Shown: in pieces, positions 36,680 to 44,258 of the stretch | How the letters are laid out: every line of letters starts with the position of its first letter | How positions within the stretch are numbered: position 1 is the stretch's first letter | Source of the DNA: Streptomyces sp. NBC_00247 | GTDB taxonomy: Bacteria > Actinomycetota > Actinomycetes > Streptomycetales > Streptomycetaceae | Assembly (NCBI RefSeq): GCF_036188265.1 | Contig: NZ_CP108093.1 | Span: 2,170,001-2,234,000 of the forward strand | DNA length: 64,000 nt | Direction: 5' to 3' | The notes under the pieces: generated by a model | What the model was told of the DNA's origin: nothing | The model's input: the letters and a program-made list of their open reading frames with translations, nothing else | The model's database searches: none | Made by a program: the position numbers and the translations under genes

Positions 36680-38821
36680 GTGACGCCTCCCGCGACCCGT
36701 ATCCGCAGCTCCCGAACCTGCCGGGCCCTGCTCGGCGTGCTGTTCGCGGCCTGCTGGCTGGCCGCCGGGACCGCCGCTCCGGCGTGGGCGGACAACCCCG
36801 TCACGCTCTCCAAGGACGGGCAGATCACCGACCGGACCGGGGCGCTCGGGGACCGTACCGGGGAGGTGGAGGCGGCGCTCGACTCGCTCTTCGACGAGCG
36901 GCGGGTGCAGCTCTTCGTCGTGTACGTGCGCGACTTCTCCGGCCGCTCCTCGCAGAGCTGGGCCGACGAGACCGCCACCCGCAACGGTCTGGGCCAGGAC
37001 GACGTGCTGCTGGCCGTCGCCACCCACGACCGGCAGTACGCGTACTCCGTGGACGAGGCGTCCCGGCTCACCGACGCGCAGCTGAGGGACGTGGCGAGCA
37101 CCGCCGTCGTGCCGGCGCTGCGGGTGAACGACTGGGCGGGTGCGGCGATCGGCGCGGCGAACGGTTACGCGGCCGTGCTCGCGGGGCAGCCGGTGCCCTC
37201 CCCCTCGCTCTCCCCCGGTGCCGCCGACCCCGGTTCGAGCGGTTCGGGCGGAACCGACGCCGGCGACTTCCTGCTTCCCGCGGTCCTGTTCGTCGCGGTG
37301 CTCCTCGTCGCGGCGTACGCCTTCTCGCGGCGCAAGCGGCGCGCGAAGACCCGTACGACACCGGCCGCCGCCGGCTGGGGCGCCGGGGCTCCCGGTGCCG
37401 GGACGCCCGCCGAACCACCCACCCCGCTGCCCGAACTGGACGCCCGCGCCAAAGAGCTGCTGGTGGACACGGACGACGCGGTACGCACCAGCGAGGAGGA
37501 ACTGGGCTTCGCCTCGGCCCAGTTCGGCGAGGAGGCGGCGGCACCGTTCGCGGCCGCGGTGGCACGGGCCAAGAGCGAGCTGACCGCGTCCTTCCGGCTG
37601 CGCCAGCAACTCGACGACGCGATCCCGGAGGACGAGCCGACCCAGCGCCGGATGCTGGCGGAGATCATCAGCCGCTGCACCGCCGCGGACGAGCGACTCG
37701 ACGCGGTGTCGGCCGACTTCGACCGGCTGCGCGACCTGGAGCAGAACGCCCCGCAGGCGCTGTCGGAGGTGGAGGTGACCTTCCGCGACCTCGCAGCGCG
37801 TACGTCCACGGCGGGTTCGACGCTGGACGCGATGCGCACGCACTACGCGCCCTCGGCCGCCGCCCCCGTCGTGGACGACGTCGAACAGGCGAAGGAGCGC
37901 CTGGTCTTCGCCACCTCCTCCCTCAACCAGGCACGCCAGGCGGTGGACGGCGGCGACAACTCCAGCGCCGCCGTGTTCGTACGGGCGGCGGAGAGCGCGG
38001 TGCGCCAGGCCGCGACCCTGGTGGACGCCGTGGAACGGCGGGCCGCCGAGCTCGCCGAGGCCGCCTCCCGCATCCCCGCCGCGCTCACCGAGATGGAGAC
38101 CGACCTCGCGGACGCGCACGGGCTGTTGCGGGGCACCGCGCAGGGCGTCTCCACGGCCGACCTCCAGGGGCGGATCGGCCGGGCGGAGGCGGTGCTGACG
38201 GACGTACGGGGCGAGGTGGCGGGCGGACCGTACGACCCCATCGACGCGCTGCGCCGGCTGGAGGAGGCGGACGCGGCGCTGGACGAGTCGCTGGCCGGGG
38301 CGCGCGAACGGGACCAGGGCAACACCCGGGCCCGCCCGTTGCTGGACCAGGCGATGCTCTCCGCCCGCTCGGCGATCTCGGCCGCCGCCGACTACATCAC
38401 CACGCACCGCGGCGCGGTCGGCAGCCAGGCCCGCACCCGGCTCGCGGAGGCCCAGCGCCACGCGGAGCAGGCCGGACAGCTGGCGGCCGGCGGCGATCCG
38501 CAGCGCGCGCTCGCCGAGGCGCAGCGCGCCGACGCGCTGGCCGGACAGGCCCAGGCCCTGGCCGAGCAGGACGTACGCGCCTTCGACGGCCGCTCCGGTC
38601 CCGGTGGGATGCGGGGCGGCGGCGGTACGGGCGGGGCGGTGCTGGGCGGCATCCTCCTCGGCGGACTCCTCGGCGGCGGCGGACGGGGCGGTGGCCGCGG
38701 GTTCGGCGGGGGCTTCGGAGGGGGCGGCGGGTTCGGCGGGGGCGGCTTCGGCGGCGCCGGGCCCGGCAGCTTCGGCGGCGGGGGGACGCGGGGCCGCCGA
38801 GGCGGTGGTGGCCGCTTCTGA
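36680..38821 (+). CDS. Secreted/membrane TPM-domain protein with coiled coil and Gly-rich tail
   Basis: A 713-residue protein starting at GTG 36680. Signal peptide ends near AAPAWA. A TPM domain (about 45-170; GALGDRTGEVEAALDSLFDE, QDDVLLAVATHDRQYAYSVD) faces outward. One helix FLLPAVLFVAVLLVAAYAF (about 197-215) is followed by a long helical, Glu/Ala/Arg-rich cytoplasmic region (about 255-640). The tail is mostly Gly with Phe and Arg (RGFGGGFGGGGGFGGG). The PspA homologue follows 127 bases downstream. B. subtilis likewise encodes PspA (YdjF) with a TPM protein (YdjH), so a shared membrane-stress function is likely. No SD is evident; the frame's upstream ATG is less plausible. Confidence 0.87.
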   Translation: MTPPATRIRSSRTCRALLGVLFAACWLAAGTAAPAWADNPVTLSKDGQITDRTGALGDRTGEVEAALDSLFDERRVQLFVVYVRDFSGRSSQSWADETATRNGLGQDDVLLAVATHDRQYAYSVDEASRLTDAQLRDVASTAVVPALRVNDWAGAAIGAANGYAAVLAGQPVPSPSLSPGAADPGSSGSGGTDAGDFLLPAVLFVAVLLVAAYAFSRRKRRAKTRTTPAAAGWGAGAPGAGTPAEPPTPLPELDARAKELLVDTDDAVRTSEEELGFASAQFGEEAAAPFAAAVARAKSELTASFRLRQQLDDAIPEDEPTQRRMLAEIISRCTAADERLDAVSADFDRLRDLEQNAPQALSEVEVTFRDLAARTSTAGSTLDAMRTHYAPSAAAPVVDDVEQAKERLVFATSSLNQARQAVDGGDNSSAAVFVRAAESAVRQAATLVDAVERRAAELAEAASRIPAALTEMETDLADAHGLLRGTAQGVSTADLQGRIGRAEAVLTDVRGEVAGGPYDPIDALRRLEEADAALDESLAGARERDQGNTRARPLLDQAMLSARSAISAAADYITTHRGAVGSQARTRLAEAQRHAEQAGQLAAGGDPQRALAEAQRADALAGQAQALAEQDVRAFDGRSGPGGMRGGGGTGGAVLGGILLGGLLGGGGRGGGRGFGGGFGGGGGFGGGGFGGAGPGSFGGGGTRGRRGGGGRF

Positions 38822-38948
38822 CCGTCGACCGGTCCTGTCGGCCCGGTGGCGCCGATGCTGCCGGGCCCGTACCCGAATCGCCCCGCCCGGCATCGACCGC
38901 ACCCCGTCGCGCACCGCCCGACCGTCCCGTTCCAGGAGAGGAGCTCCC

Positions 38949-39662
38949 ATGTCGAAGCAGACGATTCTCGGCCGAGTCACCCAGCTCGCGAGGGCCAACA
39001 TCAACGCCCTCATCGATCAGGCCGAGGACCCGCAGAAGATGCTGGACCAGCTGATCCGCGACTACACCAACAACATCGCGGAGGCGGAGCAGGCGGTCGC
39101 CGCCACCATCGGCAACCTGCGGCTGATGGAGCAGGACCACGCGGAGGACGTGGCGGCGGCGAAGGAGTGGGGCGGCAAGGCGCTCGCGGCCAGCCGCAAG
39201 GCGGACGAACTGCGGACGGCCGGATCGGCGGCGGAGGCGGACAAGTTCGACAACCTCGCGAAGGTCGCCCTGGGCCGCCAGCTCCAGTCGGAGAAGGAGG
39301 CGCGGACGGCCGAGCCGACGATCGCCTCGCAGACCGAGGTGGTGGACAAGCTCAAGTCCGGGCTGGACCAGATGAAGGCGAAGCTCGGCGAGCTGAAGGC
39401 GAAGCGGGACGAGCTGGTGGCCCGCGCCAAGTCCGCACAGGCCCAGAACCGGATGATGGACGCGGTGAAGTCCATCGACGTGCTGGACCCGACCAGCGAG
39501 CTGAACCGCTTCGAGGACAAGGTCCGGCGCGAGGAGGCGAAGGCGGTGGGCAAGCAGGAGCTGGCCGCGTCCTCGCTCGACGCGCAGTTCGAGCAGCTGG
39601 ACAGCATGGGCGACAGCGCGGAGGTCGAGGCGCGCCTCGCCGCACTGAAGTCCTCCTCCTGA
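38949..39662 (+). CDS. PspA/IM30 family membrane-stress protein
   Basis: A 237-residue, almost wholly helical protein. It opens MSKQTILGRVTQLARANINA, the amphipathic helix of PspA/IM30 proteins. The following segment, IDQAEDPQKMLDQLIRD, is the conserved family core. Coiled coils extend to about residue 220 (KLKSGLDQMKAKLGELKAKR). Members form ESCRT-III-like polymers that protect the cytoplasmic membrane. ATG at 38949 with GGAGAGGAG upstream. Probably cotranscribed with the TPM gene and ended by the 54-bp palindrome. Confidence 0.93.
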   Translation: MSKQTILGRVTQLARANINALIDQAEDPQKMLDQLIRDYTNNIAEAEQAVAATIGNLRLMEQDHAEDVAAAKEWGGKALAASRKADELRTAGSAAEADKFDNLAKVALGRQLQSEKEARTAEPTIASQTEVVDKLKSGLDQMKAKLGELKAKRDELVARAKSAQAQNRMMDAVKSIDVLDPTSELNRFEDKVRREEAKAVGKQELAASSLDAQFEQLDSMGDSAEVEARLAALKSSS

Positions 39663-39734
39663 CCGCCTCCTGGCCACCTCCCGACCGCCCCCCGACCGCC
39701 GGGTCCATCCGCGCGGCGCCAGGACGGGCGGGGC

Positions 39735-39788
39735 GACGAAGGGGGCGGGGTGGGACGGTTCGAACCGTCCCACCCCGCCCCCTTCGTC
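39735..39788. terminator. 54-bp perfect palindrome, bidirectional terminator
   Basis: Bases 39735-39761 are the exact reverse complement of 39762-39788, so 27-bp arms meet with no spacer at TTCGAA. It lies between convergent genes, 73 bases past the pspA-like stop and 28 bases past the stop of the phosphatase gene on the other strand. Confidence 0.85.
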
Positions 39789-39815
39789 CCTCGCGTTCCT
39801 CGTGTAAGTGCGTGA

Positions 39816-42476
39816 CTAGTACATGCTGAGCAGCTGTTCGACCGAGAGTTCGGCGGCCGGTCGCCCGTCGGGCAGGGCGAGTTCGAACCAGACGGTCTTG
39901 CCGCGCGGAGTACGCCGCGATCCCCAGGCCGCGCTGAGCAGCCCGACGAGTTGCAGCCCCCGGCCGCCCTCGTCGGTGTCGCGGGCGCGGCGGCGGCGCG
40001 GCTGGACCAGCCCCGCGTCCCACACCTCGCAGACCAGGGTGCGGTCGCGCAGCAGCCGGAGCCGGATCTCGCCCTCGCCGTAGCGCAGCGCGTTGGTGAC
40101 GAGTTCGCTGACCAGGAGTTCGGTGGTGTCCACCAGGTCGTCCAGGTTCCACTCGGTCAGCCGTCGGCGGGCCAGTTCGCGGGCCCTGCCGACCGAACGC
40201 GGTTCCCGGGGCAGCGTCCAGTCGCCGACCGCTTCCTCCGGCAGCCCCTGGATGCGGGCCATCAGCAACGCGATGTCGTCCTCGCCGTGCCGGGTGTCCA
40301 GGGCGGTCAGCACGTGGTCGCAGGCCGCCTCCAGCCGCATCCGGGGTCCGGTGAGGGCGGTACGGAGCACCTCCAGGCCCTCGTCGAGCGGATGGTCCCG
40401 CGACTCCACGAGCCCGTCCGTGTAGAGCGTGAGCAGGGCGCCCTCGGCGAGCTCGACCACCACTTCCTCGAAGGGTTCGCCGCCGACTCCGAGCGGCATC
40501 CCCGGTGGTACGTCGAGGAGCCGGGCCTCCTGGCCGGGTTCGACCACGGCCGGGGGCAGATGGCCCGCGTTGGCGAAGGTGCAGCGCCGGGTGACCGGGT
40601 CGTAGACCGCGTAGACGCAGGTCGCGAGGTACACCTCGGAGAGGTCGGCCTCGCGGGACTTCTGGAGCGCGCGGGAGGGCCACTGGGTGCCGCCGCCCTC
40701 GGGCCGGTCGCCGCCGCCGGGGGTGCCGAGGCCGCGGGCGACCTCGTCCAGAGCGGAGAGCACCTCGGCGGGTTCCAGGTCCAGCAGGGCGAGCGTCCGT
40801 ACGGCGGTGCGGAGTTCGCCCATGGCGACGGCGGCGCGCAGCCCGCGTCCCATGACGTCGCCGACGACGAGCGCGGTGCGGTGTCCGGGCAGCTCGATGA
40901 CGTCGAACCAGTCGCCGCCGACTTCGGTGGCCGCGTTGCCGGGAAGGTAGCGGCAGGCGATGTCCAGGCCCGCCGCCTCGGGGGCGCCCGGTGGGAGCAG
41001 GCTGCGCTGGAGGAGCAGGGCGCGTTCGTGCTCGCGGCGGTAGAGGCGGGCGTTGTCGATGCAGACGGCGGCGCGGGCGGCCAGTTCCCCGGCCAGGTCC
41101 CGGTCGCGTTCGCCGAAGGGTTCGCTGCCCTTCGTACGGGAGAAGCGGACGAGACCGACCACGGTGTCGTGGGCGACCATCGGCACCGCGAGCGTGGACC
41201 GGACGAACCCGAGGCCGTCGCCGGGCGCCTCGTGGACGCGGCCGGTACGCAGGGCGGTGGCGCAGGCGGAGGCGTACGGGTAGCGGTGCACGGCACCGAG
41301 GGCGGGCTCTCCCGCGCCCGGCCCGCCTCCCCGCGCGCCGGCGGGGTGCTCCGTGGCCGGGTGCGCGCCCATCGGGTGCCCGCCGGACCGCGCGGCCGGC
41401 ACCTGGGCGTCCGGCGGGCCGGGTACCCGGGGGTGGGCGTCGGAGACCGCGCTGGCCTGGGCGACCCGGCGCAGCTCCGGCGAGGCCGCGCCGGGCTCGG
41501 GCGCGGGACCGCCGGCGTGCGGGGCCTCGGCGCCGGTGAGCACGGCGGGGAAGAGATCGACGGTGGCGAGGTCGCAGAAGCCGGGTACGGCGACGTCGAG
41601 CAGTTCGCGGGCGGTGGTCTCCAGGTCGAGGGAGTTGCCGATGCGGGCGCTGGCCTCGTTCAGCAGCCGCAGATTGCGCCGGGCGCTGGCGGCCTCGCGG
41701 GCGGCGACGTGCCTGCTGGTGACGTCGGTGGCGAGTCCGGCGACCCCGGTGGGCCGTCCCGATCCGCTGTGCACCCGGTAGAGGTTCATCGACCAGTGGC
41801 GGCGGTCGGTGTCGCCGGGGACCGTGCCGATGAGCCGGAGGTCGGTGACGGACTCCCCGGTCGCCAGCACCCTTTTCAGGGTCTCCGTCAGCCGGTCGGC
41901 CTCGGGGCGGGTCAGATAGTCCTCGGCCCTGCGTCCCCGGTGGTCGGCGGCCATCCCGCCGAAGACCGTGGCGAATCGTTCGTTCGCGCGGACCACGGAG
42001 AGGTCCTTGCCGAACAGCACGAAACCGAAGGGGGATTGGCCGAAAATTGCCTGCGAGGCGGCGAGGTCCGTCTCGATGCCGCGCAAGGCCCGCACGTCCA
42101 CCACGATGCAGAGGGCGGCCCGTTCCCCGGCGGCCGTCACGCTGGGCATGACGTAGACCTCGGCGAGCCCGCGTACGTCGTGCTCCCCGGGAATCCGGAA
42201 CGGGACGAGGCCCGTCCACTCCTTGCCGTCCAGGATCTCGCGGACCTGCCGGTGCCCCCCGCGGCGCAGCTCGGCAGGCATGAAGGCCTCCACGGGATCG
42301 CGGCCGATCACCTCGTCCGGACCCATGCCGAAGAGATCGGCGGCCCTTCCGCTCCATTGCTCGACCAGGCCGTCCGGGCCCATCGAGAAGGAGGCAACCC
42401 TGATGTACTCGTATATCGAGCCAGGCGGGCTGCTCTGCCACACGATGTCGCCCGCTGTCCCAGGTATCTCGCTCAC
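39816..42476 (-). CDS. PAS-PAS-GAF-PP2C (SpoIIE)-HATPase regulator
   Basis: An 886-residue signalling protein. PAS at about 20-130 (MGPDGLVEQWSGRAADLFGM) and a second at about 140-255. A GAF domain at about 270-480 is split by a His/Pro/Ala/Gly-rich insert at about 315-395. The SpoIIE-type PP2C phosphatase is at about 505-720, with metal-binding Asp522 (GGDWFD) and Asp540 (VVGDVMGRG) and EDDIALL. A GHKL ATPase of the RsbW type is at about 745-870 (ELVTNALRYG, DEGGRGLQLVG). It therefore combines phosphatase and kinase activities of partner-switching systems that control sigma factors through anti-anti-sigma proteins. GTG start. An RsbW-like gene lies 157 bases upstream on the same strand. Confidence 0.92.
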   Translation of the reverse strand: MSEIPGTAGDIVWQSSPPGSIYEYIRVASFSMGPDGLVEQWSGRAADLFGMGPDEVIGRDPVEAFMPAELRRGGHRQVREILDGKEWTGLVPFRIPGEHDVRGLAEVYVMPSVTAAGERAALCIVVDVRALRGIETDLAASQAIFGQSPFGFVLFGKDLSVVRANERFATVFGGMAADHRGRRAEDYLTRPEADRLTETLKRVLATGESVTDLRLIGTVPGDTDRRHWSMNLYRVHSGSGRPTGVAGLATDVTSRHVAAREAASARRNLRLLNEASARIGNSLDLETTARELLDVAVPGFCDLATVDLFPAVLTGAEAPHAGGPAPEPGAASPELRRVAQASAVSDAHPRVPGPPDAQVPAARSGGHPMGAHPATEHPAGARGGGPGAGEPALGAVHRYPYASACATALRTGRVHEAPGDGLGFVRSTLAVPMVAHDTVVGLVRFSRTKGSEPFGERDRDLAGELAARAAVCIDNARLYRREHERALLLQRSLLPPGAPEAAGLDIACRYLPGNAATEVGGDWFDVIELPGHRTALVVGDVMGRGLRAAVAMGELRTAVRTLALLDLEPAEVLSALDEVARGLGTPGGGDRPEGGGTQWPSRALQKSREADLSEVYLATCVYAVYDPVTRRCTFANAGHLPPAVVEPGQEARLLDVPPGMPLGVGGEPFEEVVVELAEGALLTLYTDGLVESRDHPLDEGLEVLRTALTGPRMRLEAACDHVLTALDTRHGEDDIALLMARIQGLPEEAVGDWTLPREPRSVGRARELARRRLTEWNLDDLVDTTELLVSELVTNALRYGEGEIRLRLLRDRTLVCEVWDAGLVQPRRRRARDTDEGGRGLQLVGLLSAAWGSRRTPRGKTVWFELALPDGRPAAELSVEQLLSMY

Positions 42477-42633
42477 GCGACCGTCCCCTCCAGCTCACAC
42501 ACCGGACCGGTCCTGTGCGCAGTATTCAGCACTACGGCCACTCCCGACACGGCGTTCACGATCACAGCAAGGTCTCAGTCCTTCTCGTCGGCGGCCCCGA
42601 CCTCAGGTGATCGCTGTGCGTCCCCCTCCACTC

Positions 42634-43074
42634 CTAACCAGACAGAGGCAGCTCGAACCACACCGTCTTCCCAGTCTTTCCCTTGCGAGTCCCCCAGCGA
42701 TGTGCGGAACAGGCCACCAGCTGGAGCCCCCGGCCCCCCTCGTCGTCGGGGCCGGCGCTGCGCCGGGTGGGAAGATCCGGAAGCGGATCGGACACCTCCA
42801 CCAGCAGTCCGTGGTCGTCGGGTGCGGGGTCCGGCGCGTCCGGGGGGGTGTCGCCGGGCCTCACCAGGCGTACCCCGATGGGCCCGGTGGCGTGGCGGAG
42901 CGAATTGGTCACCAGCTCGCTGACGAGCAGGACCGTGAGGTCGATGACCGGCGGGCCGAGCTCCCAGGCGCGCAGCGTCTCGCGGACCGCGTTCCGCGCA
43001 CCCCGTACGGAGCCCGGCTCCGCGGGGAAGGACCACTCGGCGCTGCCGCCTTCGGTATCGATCACGCCGATCAC
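42634..43074 (-). CDS. RsbW-like anti-sigma ATPase (HATPase_c_2)
   Basis: A 146-residue GHKL ATPase. N-box ELVTNSLRHA and G-box DEGGRGLQLVACSAHRWG are intact, with the family-typical end KTVWFELPL. The same end and G-box occur in the C-terminal domain of the neighbouring 886-residue protein, so the two domains are close relatives. Such proteins phosphorylate anti-anti-sigma factors or bind sigma factors. No sigma factor gene is nearby. GTG start at 43074. Confidence 0.87.
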   Translation of the reverse strand: MIGVIDTEGGSAEWSFPAEPGSVRGARNAVRETLRAWELGPPVIDLTVLLVSELVTNSLRHATGPIGVRLVRPGDTPPDAPDPAPDDHGLLVEVSDPLPDLPTRRSAGPDDEGGRGLQLVACSAHRWGTRKGKTGKTVWFELPLSG

Positions 43075-43240
43075 TTCCCGGGGCCGACAGCGGATTCATC
43101 GTGCGAGGGGTCAGTGTGGACATACCCGACGCTCTCCACGAATTACCACAGATCGTTACCAAGTAGGTCGTACGGGTGCACCGGGTCGCCGTTTCGACGG
43201 CCGTCCGCGTAAAGACTCCGCGCGAGGACCCGGCAGGCTC

Positions 43241-43642
43241 TCAGACCAGCACGCCCGCCGCGTGGAGATCGTCGAAGAGCACCTGGTCGACCGGGGCGAC
43301 GAGCGGCCGGTCCGCATAGGTGAACCAGGCCACCTCGTCGATCTCGTTGCTCGCGACCGGGGTGCCCTCACAGTCGCCGTAGTAGCAGCTCATCCGCACC
43401 ACCACGCCGTCCGCGTGCCCGTGCGCCTGGGCCTCGTAGACGCCCGCGTGCACGACGGTCGCCGGATCGAGGGCCACCGCCAGCTCCTCCTCGACCTCCC
43501 GCAGCAGGGTCTGGAGGTCACTCTCCCCCGGCTCCCGTTTGCCGCCGGGGATGTAGAAGACGTCCTTCCCCTTCGACCGCGCGCAGAGAATCCTGCCGCT
43601 CTCCACTCGTACCCACGCCACCGTGTCGATCAGGGCCGGCAT
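43241..43642 (-). CDS. Nudix hydrolase
   Basis: A 133-residue Nudix protein. The Nudix box runs from Gly34 (GGKREPGESDLQTLLREVEEEL); Glu49, Glu52 and Glu53 are the metal ligands. The Gly that usually follows the EE pair is Ala here. The C-terminal WFTYADRPLVAPVDQVLFDDL resembles the MutT-like group acting on nucleoside diphosphate derivatives; the substrate is unknown. ATG start at 43642. Confidence 0.88.
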   Translation of the reverse strand: MPALIDTVAWVRVESGRILCARSKGKDVFYIPGGKREPGESDLQTLLREVEEELAVALDPATVVHAGVYEAQAHGHADGVVVRMSCYYGDCEGTPVASNEIDEVAWFTYADRPLVAPVDQVLFDDLHAAGVLV

Positions 43643-43793
43643 CGCTCCGCCTTCGTTCCCCGGCCTGGCGTTCAGGCCGGTCAGGGCGGACCTTACCTCC
43701 GCGCGGCGGCGCGTTCCGCGCCCGGGGGCGTGCGCCGGTGCGGATGTACGGGGGCCGCGCGCGGGGCGGGCACGGGACCGGCGGGACGTACGA

Positions 43794-43836
43794 CGGCGGC
43801 CGGGCACCCCCTGGTCAGGGAAGTGCCCGGCCGCCG
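43794..43836 (-). terminator. Strong hairpin after the SPOR-like gene
   Basis: Perfect 14-bp arms (43794-43807, 43823-43836) with a 15-base loop, 13 bases past the stop at 43850. Confidence 0.8.
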
Positions 43837-43849
43837 GGACGCGGTTCGG

Positions 43850-44032
43850 TCAGGGGCGGGCGGTCTCACCCACGCGTTCGACCCAGTAGAGCTGCTGGTG
43901 CTCCCTGGTGTCGAACCCGTCCGCGACCTTCTGCGCCTCTTCCTGCGTGGCGTATCGGCCGACGCGGTACGTACTGCCGTTGATGTCCTGCCGTATCACC
44001 AGCCACGGGAGGACAGCTGCGCTGTCACTCAT
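43850..44032 (-). CDS. Small SPOR-like protein
   Basis: A 60-residue cytoplasmic protein: PWLVIRQDINGSTYRVGRYA followed by TQEEAQKVADGFDTREHQQLYWVERV. The pattern of one strand, GxYATxEEAxxxA helix and final strand fits a SPOR-type fold. Without a signal peptide it cannot bind peptidoglycan outside the cell unless exported otherwise. Start ATG at 44032 chosen because GGGAGGAG lies 5 bases upstream. Monocistronic, followed by a hairpin. Confidence 0.8.
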   Translation of the reverse strand: MSDSAAVLPWLVIRQDINGSTYRVGRYATQEEAQKVADGFDTREHQQLYWVERVGETARP

Positions 44033-44189
44033 CGTGCTCCTCCCGAGCATGCTGCCCCTCTCCCCACCGGTCTGCACATCTCATAGGACGATTCCCAGGA
44101 AATCGCTGTGCGCATATGCCGGAGCGTACGCCTGACCTTCACTCAGCGAATGCGGAATCGCACAAAGGGATACGGAACCGGCCATACAC

Positions 44190-44215
44190 GGGGCGCATCC
44201 GTCCGGATGCGCCCC
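44190..44215 (-). terminator. Hairpin ending the NCS1 permease gene
   Basis: Perfect 12-bp arms (44190-44201, 44204-44215) with a two-base spacer, 43 bases past the stop at 44259. Confidence 0.8.
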
Positions 44216-44258
44216 CGGAGGGGAGAACGGGACCCTACCGCGCCGCACGGGGAGGCGA

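Noticed and set aside
36293..39013. Minus-strand 906-codon frame opposite the TPM and PspA-like genes
   Set aside because: Shadow of the Gly/Ala/Arg-rich TPM gene. The C-terminal part overlaps the predicted promoter region but shows no protein-like features.
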